Assembly (NCBI GenBank): GCA_963835685.1
Contig: CAWIGI010000020.1
Span: 46,496-110,495 of the forward strand
Direction of reading: 5' to 3'
DNA: 64,000 nucleotides
From: DATAGF01 sp963835685
Lineage (GTDB): Bacteria > Actinomycetota > Thermoleophilia > Miltoncostaeales > Miltoncostaeaceae
In this document: piece after piece, positions 31,708 to 40,579 of the stretch
Layout of the letters: each line of letters opens with the position of its first letter
Numbering within the stretch: the stretch's first letter is position 1
Notes under the pieces: generated by a model
What the model saw: only the letters and a program-made list of their open reading frames with translations
What the model was told of the DNA's origin: nothing
Databases searched by the model: none
Translations under genes and position numbers: made by a program

Positions 31708-34253
31708 GCCCCGGCGGGCTCCGGCGGCGGCATGTCCGGCCCGGCCGCGGCGTCCGCGCCGGCGGGAGCGCCGCGCGGGCGCCGGCGGCGTCGCCGGCGC
31801 CGCCGCGTCGCAGGCGCCGCCTCGGGAGCCGCGGGCTCGCCCTCGCGCCGCTCTTCGCGCCGCTGCGGCTGGGCCTCGCCGCCCGGGGAGGCGCCCTCGG
31901 CGCCGGGCGCCGCGCGCAGGCGCCGCCGGCGGCGGCGGCGTCGCGGCGCCGGGGTCGCGCCCTCCTCGCCCGCGGCGCGCTTGCGCGGCTCCCCCACGCC
32001 CACGAGCTCGGGCTCGGGGAGGCGCGGGAAGCGGGCGCGGAGCGCGTTGTAGGCGCGGCGCGAGAGCAGCGCCTTCGGCTGCATGGCCCCGACCGCCGCC
32101 CGCAGTGCCCGGCGCGCGTCCGGGCTCGAGAGGTCGAGGGCGTCGAGGTGCCCTCGGAGCTTCGCCCATCCGCCCGCGGCGGCCGCCGCCCGGCCCGCCA
32201 GCCGCAGGTGCTCGCTGCGGGCGGGCACGTCCCCCGGCCCCAGCATCACGAGCAGCCGCGCGGCCTGGCCCAGGCGCAGGGCGCCCTCGTCGTCGGGCGC
32301 CACCGGGTCGGGCGGCGGCTCGCCGGCGGCGCGCAGCCAGATCCCGATGAGCGCGAGCTCGCCGCCGTTCGAGATCAGGTGGTGCGCCTCCCAGGCGGCG
32401 ATGCGCGCGACCTCCTGGTTGCGGCCGGGGCGGGCGTTGTCGGCGAGCCCCCGCGAGACGTCCCAGGCCCAGCTCGGCGCCCAGGTCGAGGCCTCGTCGA
32501 GCGCCGACCAGCGGCGGCGGCGGTCGCCGGACCGCCCGAGCTGCTCGAGGGTGGCGAGCCGCTCCCAGCGCCCGGACTGGTCGGCGTGCCACCACAGGGC
32601 CCGCAGCCGCTCGCGGGAGGTCATGCGCAGACGGTCGAGCACCCGCCGGGGCACGTCGTCGGGCAGCGCCCGCCGCAGGTCCGGCTGCACCAGCAGGGCG
32701 GTCGCCCACGCGCGCCAGAGCGGCTGGTCGGCGCCGTCGTGGAGGCGCCGCGCGACGAGCCCGCTGAGCGCCCACCACGGCACCGCCGCGAGCGGGTCCA
32801 CGCCGGCCGTCACAAGCTCGATGAGCTCGTCGACCGTGACGTCGTGGGCCGCGGCCTCCACCCACTCCTCCATGAGCGTGACCGGCAGCAGTGCCGGGTC
32901 GGCGTCGCGCCAGCCGCCGTTGACGAGCCCGGCGGCGATCAGGCCCGGGGCGGCGGAGGGGTTGACCAGCTTGGCGGAGCCGCCGTTCTGGTCCGCCAGG
33001 AGCTGCGCCGCCTGCGCGAGCTTTCCGCGCTCGCCGGTCTCGGGCGGCCCGGCCACCCGGCCCAGCGGCTTGTACCAGCCGAGGCCGAAGACGTCGTGGC
33101 TGGTCTGCACGCCCATCGGGTCGCCGACCGGCAGGAACTCGACCGACACCGCCTCCTTGCCGGGAGCGGGCCGCATCACCCGCCCCAGGCGCTGCACGAA
33201 GACGCGCTCGGAGGTCGTCGGCGCGAGGTGCATGACGACCGAGGCCCGCGTCTCGTCCCACCCCTCGGTGAGCAGGTCCGCGTTGCAGAGGACGTCGATG
33301 CGCTCGGAGGCGAAGTCGAACAGCACCCGCTGCAGCTCGCGCGACGGCGTCTGGCCCGAGACCGCCGCCGCCCTCACCCCGCGGGCGGCGAGCTCCTCGG
33401 CGAGGGCGTGGGCCTGCGCGACGGTGGCGGTGTAGGCCACGCCGGCGAGCCCCATCGGCGCGAAGTGCTCGTCCCACACATCGGCGCAGGCCCGGTGCCA
33501 TTTGGCGCGGTCGAGCGCCCGGCCCAGCGAGGCCTGGTCGAAGTCGCCGCGCACCCTCGCGACGTCGGAGAGGTCCACCGCCCGCTCCACCCGCAGCGAC
33601 CGCAGCGGGCAGAGGATGCCGCGCTCGATCGCCGAGAGGCGGTCGAGGGTCGTGGCCACCGGGCCGAACACCTGCTCAACATGGCCGGTCGTGGTCGCGC
33701 CGGTCGCCGTGAAGCCGACGATCACCGCGTTGGCCGCCCGGTCGAGCATCCGCCGCGTCTGCGCGCCGAGGGTGGTGTGGGCCTCGTCGCAGATCAGGAG
33801 CGTCACCGGCTCCCAGTCCATCCGCTCCTGGTGGCGGAGGGCCGCCTGGTAGGTGCAGATGGCGACGCCGGGCTTGCCCGCCGAGTCGGGCCCCTCGGGA
33901 TGCGACTCCACCGCCGGGAAGTGACGCGCGAGGCCGGCGGCGGTCTGCTCGGCCAGGTTGCGGCGCGGCACCAGCACGAGGGTGCTCCCGCCCAGGGCCG
34001 CCGCCAGGGCCAGGAACATGATGGTCTTGCCGGACCCGGTCGGCGCGTCCACCCAGGTGCGGGTGGCCCCGTGCGACAGGCGCGAGGCGAGCTCGTCGAG
34101 CGCCTCGAGCTGGTGCTCGCGCAGCACGACGTCGGGCCACGCCGACGCCGGGTCGGCGAGCGCGCGCGACAGCGCCTCGCCGGGCGGGGCCGGGGCGGTC
34201 GGTTCGGTCGTGGGATGCGATCCGTCTGGCATCTCGTGCCGGCCTCCCGACAT
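31704..34253 (-). CDS. superfamily 2 DEAD/DEAH helicase with C-terminal poly-arginine blocks
   Basis: An 849-residue helicase. Motif I is DAPTGSGKTIMFLAL, Ia LVLVPRRNLAEQT, motif II ICDEAHTTLGAQT, motif III GFTATGATTTG, and motif VI QRLGRVMRPAPGKEAV, so the two RecA lobes occupy about residues 40-410. A middle region of about 350 residues is helical and not recognised. The last 110 residues hold two blocks of consecutive arginines (RRRRRRRRLR and RRRRRRRRRPRG) separated by an acidic/Pro/Ala linker, which suggests a nucleic-acid-binding tail. I chose ATG 34253; the reading frame is open further upstream. It heads a minus-strand group with the small helical protein. Confidence 0.88.
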   Translation of the reverse strand: MSGGRHEMPDGSHPTTEPTAPAPPGEALSRALADPASAWPDVVLREHQLEALDELASRLSHGATRTWVDAPTGSGKTIMFLALAAALGGSTLVLVPRRNLAEQTAAGLARHFPAVESHPEGPDSAGKPGVAICTYQAALRHQERMDWEPVTLLICDEAHTTLGAQTRRMLDRAANAVIVGFTATGATTTGHVEQVFGPVATTLDRLSAIERGILCPLRSLRVERAVDLSDVARVRGDFDQASLGRALDRAKWHRACADVWDEHFAPMGLAGVAYTATVAQAHALAEELAARGVRAAAVSGQTPSRELQRVLFDFASERIDVLCNADLLTEGWDETRASVVMHLAPTTSERVFVQRLGRVMRPAPGKEAVSVEFLPVGDPMGVQTSHDVFGLGWYKPLGRVAGPPETGERGKLAQAAQLLADQNGGSAKLVNPSAAPGLIAAGLVNGGWRDADPALLPVTLMEEWVEAAAHDVTVDELIELVTAGVDPLAAVPWWALSGLVARRLHDGADQPLWRAWATALLVQPDLRRALPDDVPRRVLDRLRMTSRERLRALWWHADQSGRWERLATLEQLGRSGDRRRRWSALDEASTWAPSWAWDVSRGLADNARPGRNQEVARIAAWEAHHLISNGGELALIGIWLRAAGEPPPDPVAPDDEGALRLGQAARLLVMLGPGDVPARSEHLRLAGRAAAAAGGWAKLRGHLDALDLSSPDARRALRAAVGAMQPKALLSRRAYNALRARFPRLPEPELVGVGEPRKRAAGEEGATPAPRRRRRRRRLRAAPGAEGASPGGEAQPQRREERREGEPAAPEAAPATRRRRRRRRRPRGAPAGADAAAGPDMPPPEPAGA

Positions 34254-34484
34254 GCGGGCACGCTCGGAGGCCGCGGCCTTACCACGGTCGCGCGTCGTAC
34301 TGGGATGCCGGCGTGGGAGCGGTCTCCGGAGACGCCGGCAGCGCGGGGCAGCGCGACCTGGGCGGAACCATAGCACCGGGCCCGGCGGACGCGCAGGTTC
34401 CAGAAACCTCATGGTCCGGCCGTGCCGACCGGGCGAGCGGGTAGCATCGCCCCGGTCCCCGCGTTTCCGCGCGTCCGCGTCCGC

Positions 34485-35048
34485 ATGGCATCAGACCCCG
34501 ACACCGCCGCCACCCAACGCGCCCCGGGCGGGCGCGCGTGGCTGCGGCCCGCGATTCTCGTGATCTCGTGCCTGGTGATCGGCTTCATCGCCGGCTGGGT
34601 GCTGCGCGGCGACGACGGCCCCGCGACGGTCCTCGCCCCGCCCGCGCCCGAGCCGGCCGGCCAGGCGCCCGCCGACACGGCCGGCGGCACCACGACGGCC
34701 CCCTCGACCACGGCGCCGCCCACGACCACCGCCGAGGAGCCGCCGGCCGCGCCGCCCACGCGCGACCAGATCCGTCTCGCCGTCCTGAACGCGACGGACG
34801 TGCAGGGAGCAGCCGGGCGGGCCGCGGACGAGGCCGAGAGCCTCGGGTACACCGGGGTGACCTCGGGCAACGCCCCCACGACCACGGATCCGGACACCGT
34901 GTACTACCGCGACGGCCAGCAGGCGGCCGGCGAGCGCGTCGCCGCCGACCTCCAGGTCGACCAGGTGGCGGCGCTGCCGGCCTCGGGAGGGCTCGCCTCG
35001 GCCGTCCCCGCCGACGCCCAGGTCGTCCTGGTCATCGGCCCGGGATAG
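34485..35048 (+). CDS. membrane-anchored LytR_C domain protein
   Basis: A 187-residue protein with a short cytosolic head, one membrane helix (about residues 18-37, AILVISCLVIGFIAGWVL), a Thr/Pro-rich linker (TTTAPSTTAPPTTTAEEPP) and a C-terminal LytR_C fold (IRLAVLNATDVQGAAG, then VYYRDGQQAAGERVAADL, and AQVVLVIGPG). LytR_C domains often accompany wall-polymer-attachment enzymes, but the function of the free domain is not known. The start is ATG 34485. Confidence 0.85.
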   Translation: MASDPDTAATQRAPGGRAWLRPAILVISCLVIGFIAGWVLRGDDGPATVLAPPAPEPAGQAPADTAGGTTTAPSTTAPPTTTAEEPPAAPPTRDQIRLAVLNATDVQGAAGRAADEAESLGYTGVTSGNAPTTTDPDTVYYRDGQQAAGERVAADLQVDQVAALPASGGLASAVPADAQVVLVIGPG

Positions 35049-35057
35049 GGGATCGAA

Positions 35058-35093
35058 GGGGCGGCACCGGCTGGGGCCGGGGCCGGCCGCCCC
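35058..35093 (+). terminator. GC-rich hairpin after the LytR_C gene
   Basis: GGGGCGG pairs with CCGCCCC and, further in, CCGGC pairs with GCCGG, starting 10 nt after the stop at 35048. There is no T-tract, as is common in high-GC actinobacteria. Confidence 0.45.
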
Positions 35094-35135
35094 GCGCTCT
35101 CGACTCATGCCGCGCGGATCGGGTACACCGTCCGC

Positions 35136-37577
35136 ATGAGCGCGCCCTCGATCGGGGTCCGGATCCCGCAGTACGGCTCCAGCTGGCCCGAGGTCCGCGA
35201 CTTCGCGCTGCGCGCCGAGCGCCTCGGCTTCGCGTCGCTGTGGGTCAACGACCACCTGCAGTCCCCGGGCCGGCTCAAGGCCGAGCCCACCTTCGACGCG
35301 CTGGCCACCATGGCGGCGCTGGCCGCGCTCACCCGCAGGCCGCGGCTGGGCGTCGCGGTGCTCTCGGCGAGCTACCGGCCGGCGCCCCTCGCGGCGAAGA
35401 TGGCGACGGTCATCGACGTGATCTCCGGCGGCCGCCTCATCGTCGGCCTGGGCACCGGCTCGGACCTCGCCGAGCACCGCGCCTACGGGATGCCGTTCGG
35501 CTCGCCGGCCGAGCGGACGGCGGGCGTGCGCGAGGCGCTCGAGGTCATGCGGGCGATGTTCGAGAACCCGGACGGCGCCGACGTCCCGGGGGCGCTGGAG
35601 GCCGCCCCCAACCGGCCGGCCCCGGCGCAGCCCGGCGGGCCGCCGATCCTGCTCGCCGCCCACAAGCCGCGCCTGCTGCGCCTGGCCGGAGAGCGCGCCG
35701 ACGGCATCGTGGCCGCGTTCGTCGAGGCGGAGACGGTGGCCGAGCGGCTCGGGGTCGCCGGCGAGGCCCGGCGCGCGGCGGGACGGCCGCCGTTGCGCTG
35801 CGCCCTCTACACCTTCGCCCTGCCCCATCCGAGCCGCCGCGAGGCCGAGGCCTGGCTGCGCCCCGAGGCCGAGGCGCTCGCCACGACGCCGCGCTCGCTG
35901 CTGCGGTGGCTGCGCGGGACCGGCATCGTCGTGCCGGCGGACGAGATGCCGGCGGAGCTCGCGCGGCTCGGGGAGGCCGGCGTGACCGACGCGGCGCTCG
36001 TGCTGCCGTCGCGGGTGCCGCTCGAGGCGCTCGACGCCCTCGGCGAGGCGGCGCTGGCCCCGGCCGCGCCGGCAGCCGCCCCGGCGCCGGCCATCGTCCC
36101 CAGCGCCCGCGCCGGCGAGAACCTCGTCGAGCTCCTGGTCGAGCGCCACGCCGGGGGCGGCCTCGCGGAGGCCGGGGCGGCGGTCGACGACTCCGGCTCC
36201 TGGACCTTCGCGGAGCTCTCGGAGGCCGCGGCGCGCGCCGGCGGCGCGCTGTACGAGGCGGGGGCGCGGCGCGGCGACCGGGTCGCGATCGCCCTGCGCG
36301 ACGGCAGGCCGTGGCTCGCCGCCTTCCTCGGCACCGCCCGCATCGGCGCCGTCGCCGTGCCGCTCGACCCGGCCGCCGGCGACGCGCGGCTCGCCGACGT
36401 CCTCGACGACTGCGAGCCGGCCGTCGTCGTGGCCGAGCCCGACCGCGACGCCCCGCCCGGGCCACCGCGGATCGACCCGGCGGCGCTCGGCGCCGGCCGG
36501 CCGGCGCCGGTCGCCGCCGTGCACCCCGAGGACCTCGCGTACCTCGTCTACTCGTCGGGCTCGACGGGGCGCCCCAAAGGAGCCATGCACGCCCACGGGG
36601 ACCTCCGCGTCGGCGTCGAGTCGTACGCGGCGGAGGTGCTGGGGCTCGGGCCTGGCGACCGCTGCCACTCCATGGCGCGCCTGTTCACGTCGCTCGGGTT
36701 CGGCAACGGCTTCTTCCGCGTGCTGGGACGCGGCGCCACCGCCGTGCTGTCGGGCACGATGCCCACGCCCCGTGCGGTGCTCGGGCTCGTGGCCCGCGAG
36801 CGGGTGACCGTGCTGACCGGCGTCCCGACCTTCTGGTCCCAGCTCGCGCGGTTCCTCGAGCGCCACCCCGACGACGGGGCGCTCGGGTCGGTGCGGATGG
36901 CGGTGTCCTCCGGCGACAGCCTGCCGCCGCCGGTCGCGGCCCGCCTGCGGGAGGTCGCGGGCATCGAGCTGCTCGAGGGGCTCGGGTGCTCGGAGTGCTC
37001 GAACATCGTGATCTCCACCCGGCCGGGCGAGCCGCTGCCGGGCACGCTCGGCCGCGCCGTCGAGGGCGTGGAGATCCGCCTCGCCGACGACGAGGGCCGG
37101 CCGGTCGAGCCCGGGGCCCCGGGGCGGCTGTGGATCCGCAGCGACTCCAACACGACGGGGTACTGGCGGCGCATCGCCGCCACCCGCGAGCTGGTCTACG
37201 GGCCGTGGCTGCGCATGGGCGACGTGCTCTCGGAGCAGGACGGCGTCTACCGCCACCTGGGCCGCGCCGACGACCTCTTCAAGGTGGACGCCCGCTGGGT
37301 GAGCCCGGTCGCGGTGGAGGGCGCGCTCCACGACCACGAGGCGGTCGCCGAGGCGGCGGTGGTCGGGCGGCCGGACGCCGACGGCCTGCTGCGCCCGGCG
37401 GCGTTCGTCGTGCTCGCCGCCGGTTCCGAGGCGGGCGAGGAGCTGGCCGACGACCTGCGCCGGCACGTCGCGCGGACGCTGGCCCCCCACAGCGCGCCCC
37501 AGACCGTCACGGTCCTGGAGGAGCTCCCGCGCCTTCCGTCGGGCAAGCTCGACCGGCGGCGCCTGCGCGAGGCGTGA
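35136..37577 (+). CDS. fusion of luciferase-like flavin monooxygenase and acyl-CoA ligase (ANL)
   Basis: An intact 813-residue two-enzyme protein. Residues about 1-305 are a luciferase-like (LLM/F420-type) oxidoreductase: MSAPSIGVRIPQYGSSWPEV, LWVNDHL, then GRLIVGLGTGSD, and ILLAAHKPRLLRLAGERADG. An Ala/Pro linker (about 310-325) leads to an adenylating enzyme with A3 YSSGSTGRPKGAMH, A5-like GLGCSECSNI, A7 RMGDV, A8 GRADDLFKVDARWVSP and the A10 lysine in LPRLPSGKLDRR, most like benzoate-CoA-type ligases. It may activate an aromatic or fatty acid whose product, or precursor, is oxidised by the N-terminal half. The ATG at 35136 gives the full LLM strand 1. It stands alone between a terminator-like hairpin and minus-strand genes. 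Confidence 0.88.
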   Translation: MSAPSIGVRIPQYGSSWPEVRDFALRAERLGFASLWVNDHLQSPGRLKAEPTFDALATMAALAALTRRPRLGVAVLSASYRPAPLAAKMATVIDVISGGRLIVGLGTGSDLAEHRAYGMPFGSPAERTAGVREALEVMRAMFENPDGADVPGALEAAPNRPAPAQPGGPPILLAAHKPRLLRLAGERADGIVAAFVEAETVAERLGVAGEARRAAGRPPLRCALYTFALPHPSRREAEAWLRPEAEALATTPRSLLRWLRGTGIVVPADEMPAELARLGEAGVTDAALVLPSRVPLEALDALGEAALAPAAPAAAPAPAIVPSARAGENLVELLVERHAGGGLAEAGAAVDDSGSWTFAELSEAAARAGGALYEAGARRGDRVAIALRDGRPWLAAFLGTARIGAVAVPLDPAAGDARLADVLDDCEPAVVVAEPDRDAPPGPPRIDPAALGAGRPAPVAAVHPEDLAYLVYSSGSTGRPKGAMHAHGDLRVGVESYAAEVLGLGPGDRCHSMARLFTSLGFGNGFFRVLGRGATAVLSGTMPTPRAVLGLVARERVTVLTGVPTFWSQLARFLERHPDDGALGSVRMAVSSGDSLPPPVAARLREVAGIELLEGLGCSECSNIVISTRPGEPLPGTLGRAVEGVEIRLADDEGRPVEPGAPGRLWIRSDSNTTGYWRRIAATRELVYGPWLRMGDVLSEQDGVYRHLGRADDLFKVDARWVSPVAVEGALHDHEAVAEAAVVGRPDADGLLRPAAFVVLAAGSEAGEELADDLRRHVARTLAPHSAPQTVTVLEELPRLPSGKLDRRRLREA

Positions 37578-37710
37578 GCGGGCGCAGCCGCCGGTCGGCG
37601 GTCACCTCGTAGAGCCGGGCGTCGCCTCGCAGCAGGTCGGCCAGCGCGAGCCGGACCCGCTGCGCCGCCGCCGGCGCCCCGCCGGGGGCAGAGGGGTGCT
37701 GCTGGTGCAT
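37507..37710 (-). CDS. small His-rich hypothetical protein, 3' end antisense to the fusion gene
   Basis: A 67-residue ORF (MHQQHPSAPGGAPAAAQRV) with a good GAGGAG site 6 nt before its ATG. Its last 71 bp overlap the fusion gene on the opposite strand. An earlier in-frame ATG would add MHGHAHEEHA. No family recognised; evidence is the ribosome-binding site and the plausible helical LALADLLRGDARLYEV segment. Confidence 0.4.
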   Translation of the reverse strand: MHQQHPSAPGGAPAAAQRVRLALADLLRGDARLYEVTADRRLRPLTPRAGAAGRACPTEGAGAPPGP

Positions 37711-37793
37711 CGCGTGCTCCTCGTGCGCGTGTCCGTGCACACGTCCAACCGCGAGGAGCGCGGCGCCTCACGGGGCGAGATGTTCGCGATTTG

Positions 37794-38645
37794 TTAAGGG
37801 GCGGCGGCCCGCTGCGCGGACAGGAAGTCCAGCAGCAGGGCGTTGACGCGCTCCGGCGCCTCCTGCTGCACCCAATGGCTCACGCCGGGCAGCCGCTCGA
37901 CGCGCAGCGGGCCGGTCACGGTCGCGGCCGAGCGCTCGAGCAGCAGCGGGTCCATGTACGCGTCGGCCTCGCCCCAGATGATCATCGTCGGGACCGTGAT
38001 CTCCGGCGGGTCGGGCGGGTCGCGCAGCCACGAGGAGGGCGGCATGTTGGCCCGGTAGTAGTTGAGCGCCGCCGTGAGCGCGCCGTCGCGGCGGAGCGCG
38101 TCCACGAACACCTCGCGGTCCTCGGGCGGGAACGCATCCGGCGCGGCGGTGTCGAAGACGAAGCTCCGCAGGTTGGCGAAGTCGTCGTCGGAGAGCCACG
38201 CCTCGGCGACGCCGGGGAACTGGAACAGGAGCATGTACCAGCTCTTGGCCTGCTGGCCGCGGTCCTCGCGGCGCAGGCGCGCCGAGACCGGGCCCTGGGG
38301 AGCGTTGAGGATCGTCAGGGAGCGCACCGTCGCGGGGCTGCCGCCGGCCAGCCCCCAAGCGAGCGCCCCGCCCCAGTCGTGGCCGACGACGTGGGCGCTC
38401 TCGTGGCCGAGGGCGCGGATGAGCCCGGCCACGTCGCCCACCAGCGAGCGCGCCGCGTAGGCCTCGACCGCCGCCGGCCGGTCCGAGCGGCCGTAGCCGC
38501 GCAGGTCCGGGGCGACCGCGTGGAAGCCGGCGCCCGCGAGGGCGGGGAGCTGATGTCGCCAGGAGTGCGACTGCTCTGGAAACCCGTGGAGGAGGACCAC
38601 CGGCTCGCCGGCCGGGTCGCCGGCCTCCGCGACCGCCAGGCGCAC
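37794..38645 (-). CDS. alpha/beta hydrolase, epoxide-hydrolase-like
   Basis: A 283-residue alpha/beta hydrolase. The oxyanion motif HGFPE is at about residues 20-24, the nucleophile elbow is GHDWGG (Asp, about residue 94), IIWGEADAYM holds the acid, and GVSHWVQQEAPE the catalytic His. Asp as nucleophile plus NYYRANMP in the cap (Tyr proton donor) fit soluble epoxide hydrolases rather than esterases. The GTG start at 38645 lies 31 nt downstream of the sthA stop, so it is in the sthA transcript. Confidence 0.88.
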   Translation of the reverse strand: MRLAVAEAGDPAGEPVVLLHGFPEQSHSWRHQLPALAGAGFHAVAPDLRGYGRSDRPAAVEAYAARSLVGDVAGLIRALGHESAHVVGHDWGGALAWGLAGGSPATVRSLTILNAPQGPVSARLRREDRGQQAKSWYMLLFQFPGVAEAWLSDDDFANLRSFVFDTAAPDAFPPEDREVFVDALRRDGALTAALNYYRANMPPSSWLRDPPDPPEITVPTMIIWGEADAYMDPLLLERSAATVTGPLRVERLPGVSHWVQQEAPERVNALLLDFLSAQRAAAP

Positions 38646-38676
38646 CTCGCCGACGTCGATCCGGCGCCGGGCGGGC

Positions 38677-40086
38677 TCAGTCAGAGAGCGCCTCCTCGAG
38701 GCTCTCGAGGCGGTTGGCGGCGTCCAGCGCGGCCACCTTGTACGCCTCGGCGAGGGTCGGGTAGTTGAAGACGGCGTTGACGAGGTAGTCGACGCCGCCG
38801 CCGAGGGCCATCGCCGCCTGGCCGATGTGAACCAGCTCGGTGGCGCCGGGGCCGAACGCGTGGACGCCGAGCAGCGTGCGGTCGCCGGCGTGGACCATCA
38901 GCTTCAGCATCCCGTGGGTGTCGCCCATGATCTGCCCCCGCGCCAGCTCGCGGTAGCGCGACACGCCGACCTCATAGGGCACCCCGGCCTCGGTCAGCTC
39001 GGCCTCGGTCCTGCCGACGAAGCTGATCTCCGGGATCGCGTAGATCCCGAACGGCAGCAGGTTGTCCGTGAGCGTATCGAACGGGTGGCCGAAGGCGTCG
39101 AGGGCCGCCACCCGGCCCTGCTCCGCGGACGAGGCCGCCAGGCTCGGGAAGCCGATCACGTCGCCCACCGCCCAGACGTTGCCGGCCGAGGTGCGGTAGC
39201 TCTCGCCGACCTCGATCAGGCCGCGGTCGGTGGGCGTGATCCCGACCGCGTCGAGGCCGAGGCCGTCGACGGCGCCGCGCCGGCCGGCGGAGTAGAGGAC
39301 GACCTCGGCGGCGATCATCTTGCCGCTGTCCAGCCGGGTGACCGTCCCGGACGAGTGCGCCTCCACGGCGGTCACGCGCTCGCCCAGACGGAGGGTGAGG
39401 CGCCGGTCGCGAAGGTAGAAGGACAGGGCCTCGACGATCTCGCGGTCGCAGAACGGCAGGACCTCGTCCCGCCCGTCGACCAGCGTGACCTTGCAGCCGA
39501 GGGCGGTGAACATGGAGGCGTACTCCACGCCGACGACCCCCGCGCCCACGACGACCATCGTGTCCGGGATCCCCTGCAGGTGCAGGATGCCGTCGGAGTC
39601 GAGGATCGTCGCCTCGTTGAAGTCGATCCCGTCCGGCCGGGTCGGCCGCGACCCCGGCGCGATGACGAAGCGCTCGGCAGTGATGTGCCGCTCGCCGTCC
39701 GCCGCGGCGACGCGCAGCTCGTTCGGCCCGATGAAGGAGGCCGTGCCGTCCACGAGCGCCACGTGGTTGCGCAGGAGCTGGTCGCGGACGACGTTGCGCT
39801 CCACGTCGATCACCTGCTCCATGCGGCTCCGCAGGTCGTCGAACGTGAGGTCGGCCTTGACCCGGAACGCCTGCCCGTAGATGTCGCGCTGCTCGAGGCC
39901 GGTGAGGTAGAGGATCGCCTCGCGCAGCGTCTTGCTCGGGATCGTCCCGGTGTTCGTCGAGACCCCGCCCAGCATGGGGCCGCGGTCGATGACGACCGCG
40001 CGGTGGTGCAGCTTGGCCGCCTGCATCGCGGCCTTCTGGCCGCCCGGGCCCGACCCGATGACGGCGAGCTCGTACTCGGCGCCCAC
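38677..40086 (-). CDS. sthA: Si-specific NAD(P)+ transhydrogenase
   Basis: A 469-residue soluble pyridine nucleotide transhydrogenase of the FAD disulfide-oxidoreductase fold. It keeps the FAD motif IGSGPGGQKAAMQAAKL and the NAD motif VVVGAGVVGVEYASMF. The place of the redox cysteines reads GGVSTNTGTIPSKT, lacking both Cys, which is the SthA hallmark. The C-terminal dimer domain is intact (VHAFGPGATELVHIGQAAMALG). It balances NADPH and NADH. The GTG start is 6 nt from TAGGTT, implying a leaderless mRNA divergent from the gene at 40126. Confidence 0.93.
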   Translation of the reverse strand: MGAEYELAVIGSGPGGQKAAMQAAKLHHRAVVIDRGPMLGGVSTNTGTIPSKTLREAILYLTGLEQRDIYGQAFRVKADLTFDDLRSRMEQVIDVERNVVRDQLLRNHVALVDGTASFIGPNELRVAAADGERHITAERFVIAPGSRPTRPDGIDFNEATILDSDGILHLQGIPDTMVVVGAGVVGVEYASMFTALGCKVTLVDGRDEVLPFCDREIVEALSFYLRDRRLTLRLGERVTAVEAHSSGTVTRLDSGKMIAAEVVLYSAGRRGAVDGLGLDAVGITPTDRGLIEVGESYRTSAGNVWAVGDVIGFPSLAASSAEQGRVAALDAFGHPFDTLTDNLLPFGIYAIPEISFVGRTEAELTEAGVPYEVGVSRYRELARGQIMGDTHGMLKLMVHAGDRTLLGVHAFGPGATELVHIGQAAMALGGGVDYLVNAVFNYPTLAEAYKVAALDAANRLESLEEALSD

Positions 40087-40092
40087 GCAGCG

Positions 40093-40098
40093 AACCTA
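40093..40098 (-). promoter_or_regulatory. -10 box of sthA (leaderless)
   Basis: TAGGTT on the minus strand ends 6 nt before the sthA GTG. It is back-to-back with the opposing TAGGAT box at 40114. Confidence 0.55.
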
Positions 40099-40113
40099 CA
40101 CCGGCCGGCGGGC

Positions 40114-40119
40114 TAGGAT
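40114..40119 (+). promoter_or_regulatory. -10 box of the DDN-like gene (leaderless)
   Basis: TAGGAT ends 6 nt before GTG 40126. It is identical to the box before the glycerophosphodiesterase gene. Confidence 0.55.
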
Positions 40120-40125
40120 GGCCTC

Positions 40126-40524
40126 GTGGCCTACCTCGCGCCGTCCTGGTTCACCCGCCGGGTCTTCAACCCGATCGCGATGCGGTTCGGCCTCAGCGGC
40201 ACCGAGACCGTCACCGTGCCGGGGCGGCGGAGCGGGCGGCCGCTCCGCGTCCCGGTCATCCCGGTCGAGCACGGCGGCGCGCGCTATCTCGTGTCGACCC
40301 GCGGCGAGTCGGACTGGGTGAAGAACCTGCGCGCGGCCGGGGGAGGCGAGCTGGCGCGGCGCGGGCACACCCATCGCTTCGCGGCCGACGAGATCGCCGT
40401 CGCCGACCGGCCCCCGGTCATCGAGGCCTACCGCGCCAGGATCGGGCGCGAGGTCGATCGCTACTTCGAGAAGCTGCCCGACCTGGCCGACCATCCGGTG
40501 TTCCTCATCGACGCCGAGGAGTGA
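40126..40524 (+). CDS. deazaflavin (F420)-dependent nitroreductase-family protein
   Basis: A 132-residue split-barrel protein of the DDN/Rv3547-like family. It shows the N-terminal FNPIAMRFGLSGTETVTVPGRRSGRPLRVPV block and YLVSTRGESDWVKNLRAAGGGEL, which bind F420 in characterised relatives. It probably reduces an enone or nitro group using F420H2. It is divergent from sthA and on a leaderless promoter. Confidence 0.88.
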   Translation: MAYLAPSWFTRRVFNPIAMRFGLSGTETVTVPGRRSGRPLRVPVIPVEHGGARYLVSTRGESDWVKNLRAAGGGELARRGHTHRFAADEIAVADRPPVIEAYRARIGREVDRYFEKLPDLADHPVFLIDAEE

Positions 40525-40579
40525 CCCGCCCCCTGGCGCCCGCGCTCAAGTCGGCGTCCCCGCTGCCGACACATCGCTC

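Noticed and set aside
32148..34373. A 741-codon plus-strand frame opposite the helicase
   Set aside because: It is low-complexity Arg/Gly/His sequence with no family signature, whereas the helicase motifs are all in order on the minus strand.
34491..37490. A 999-codon open frame on the minus strand
   Set aside because: It lies antisense to the LytR_C and LLM-ligase genes, whose protein motifs are convincing; the long frame follows from the scarcity of stop codons in GC-rich DNA.
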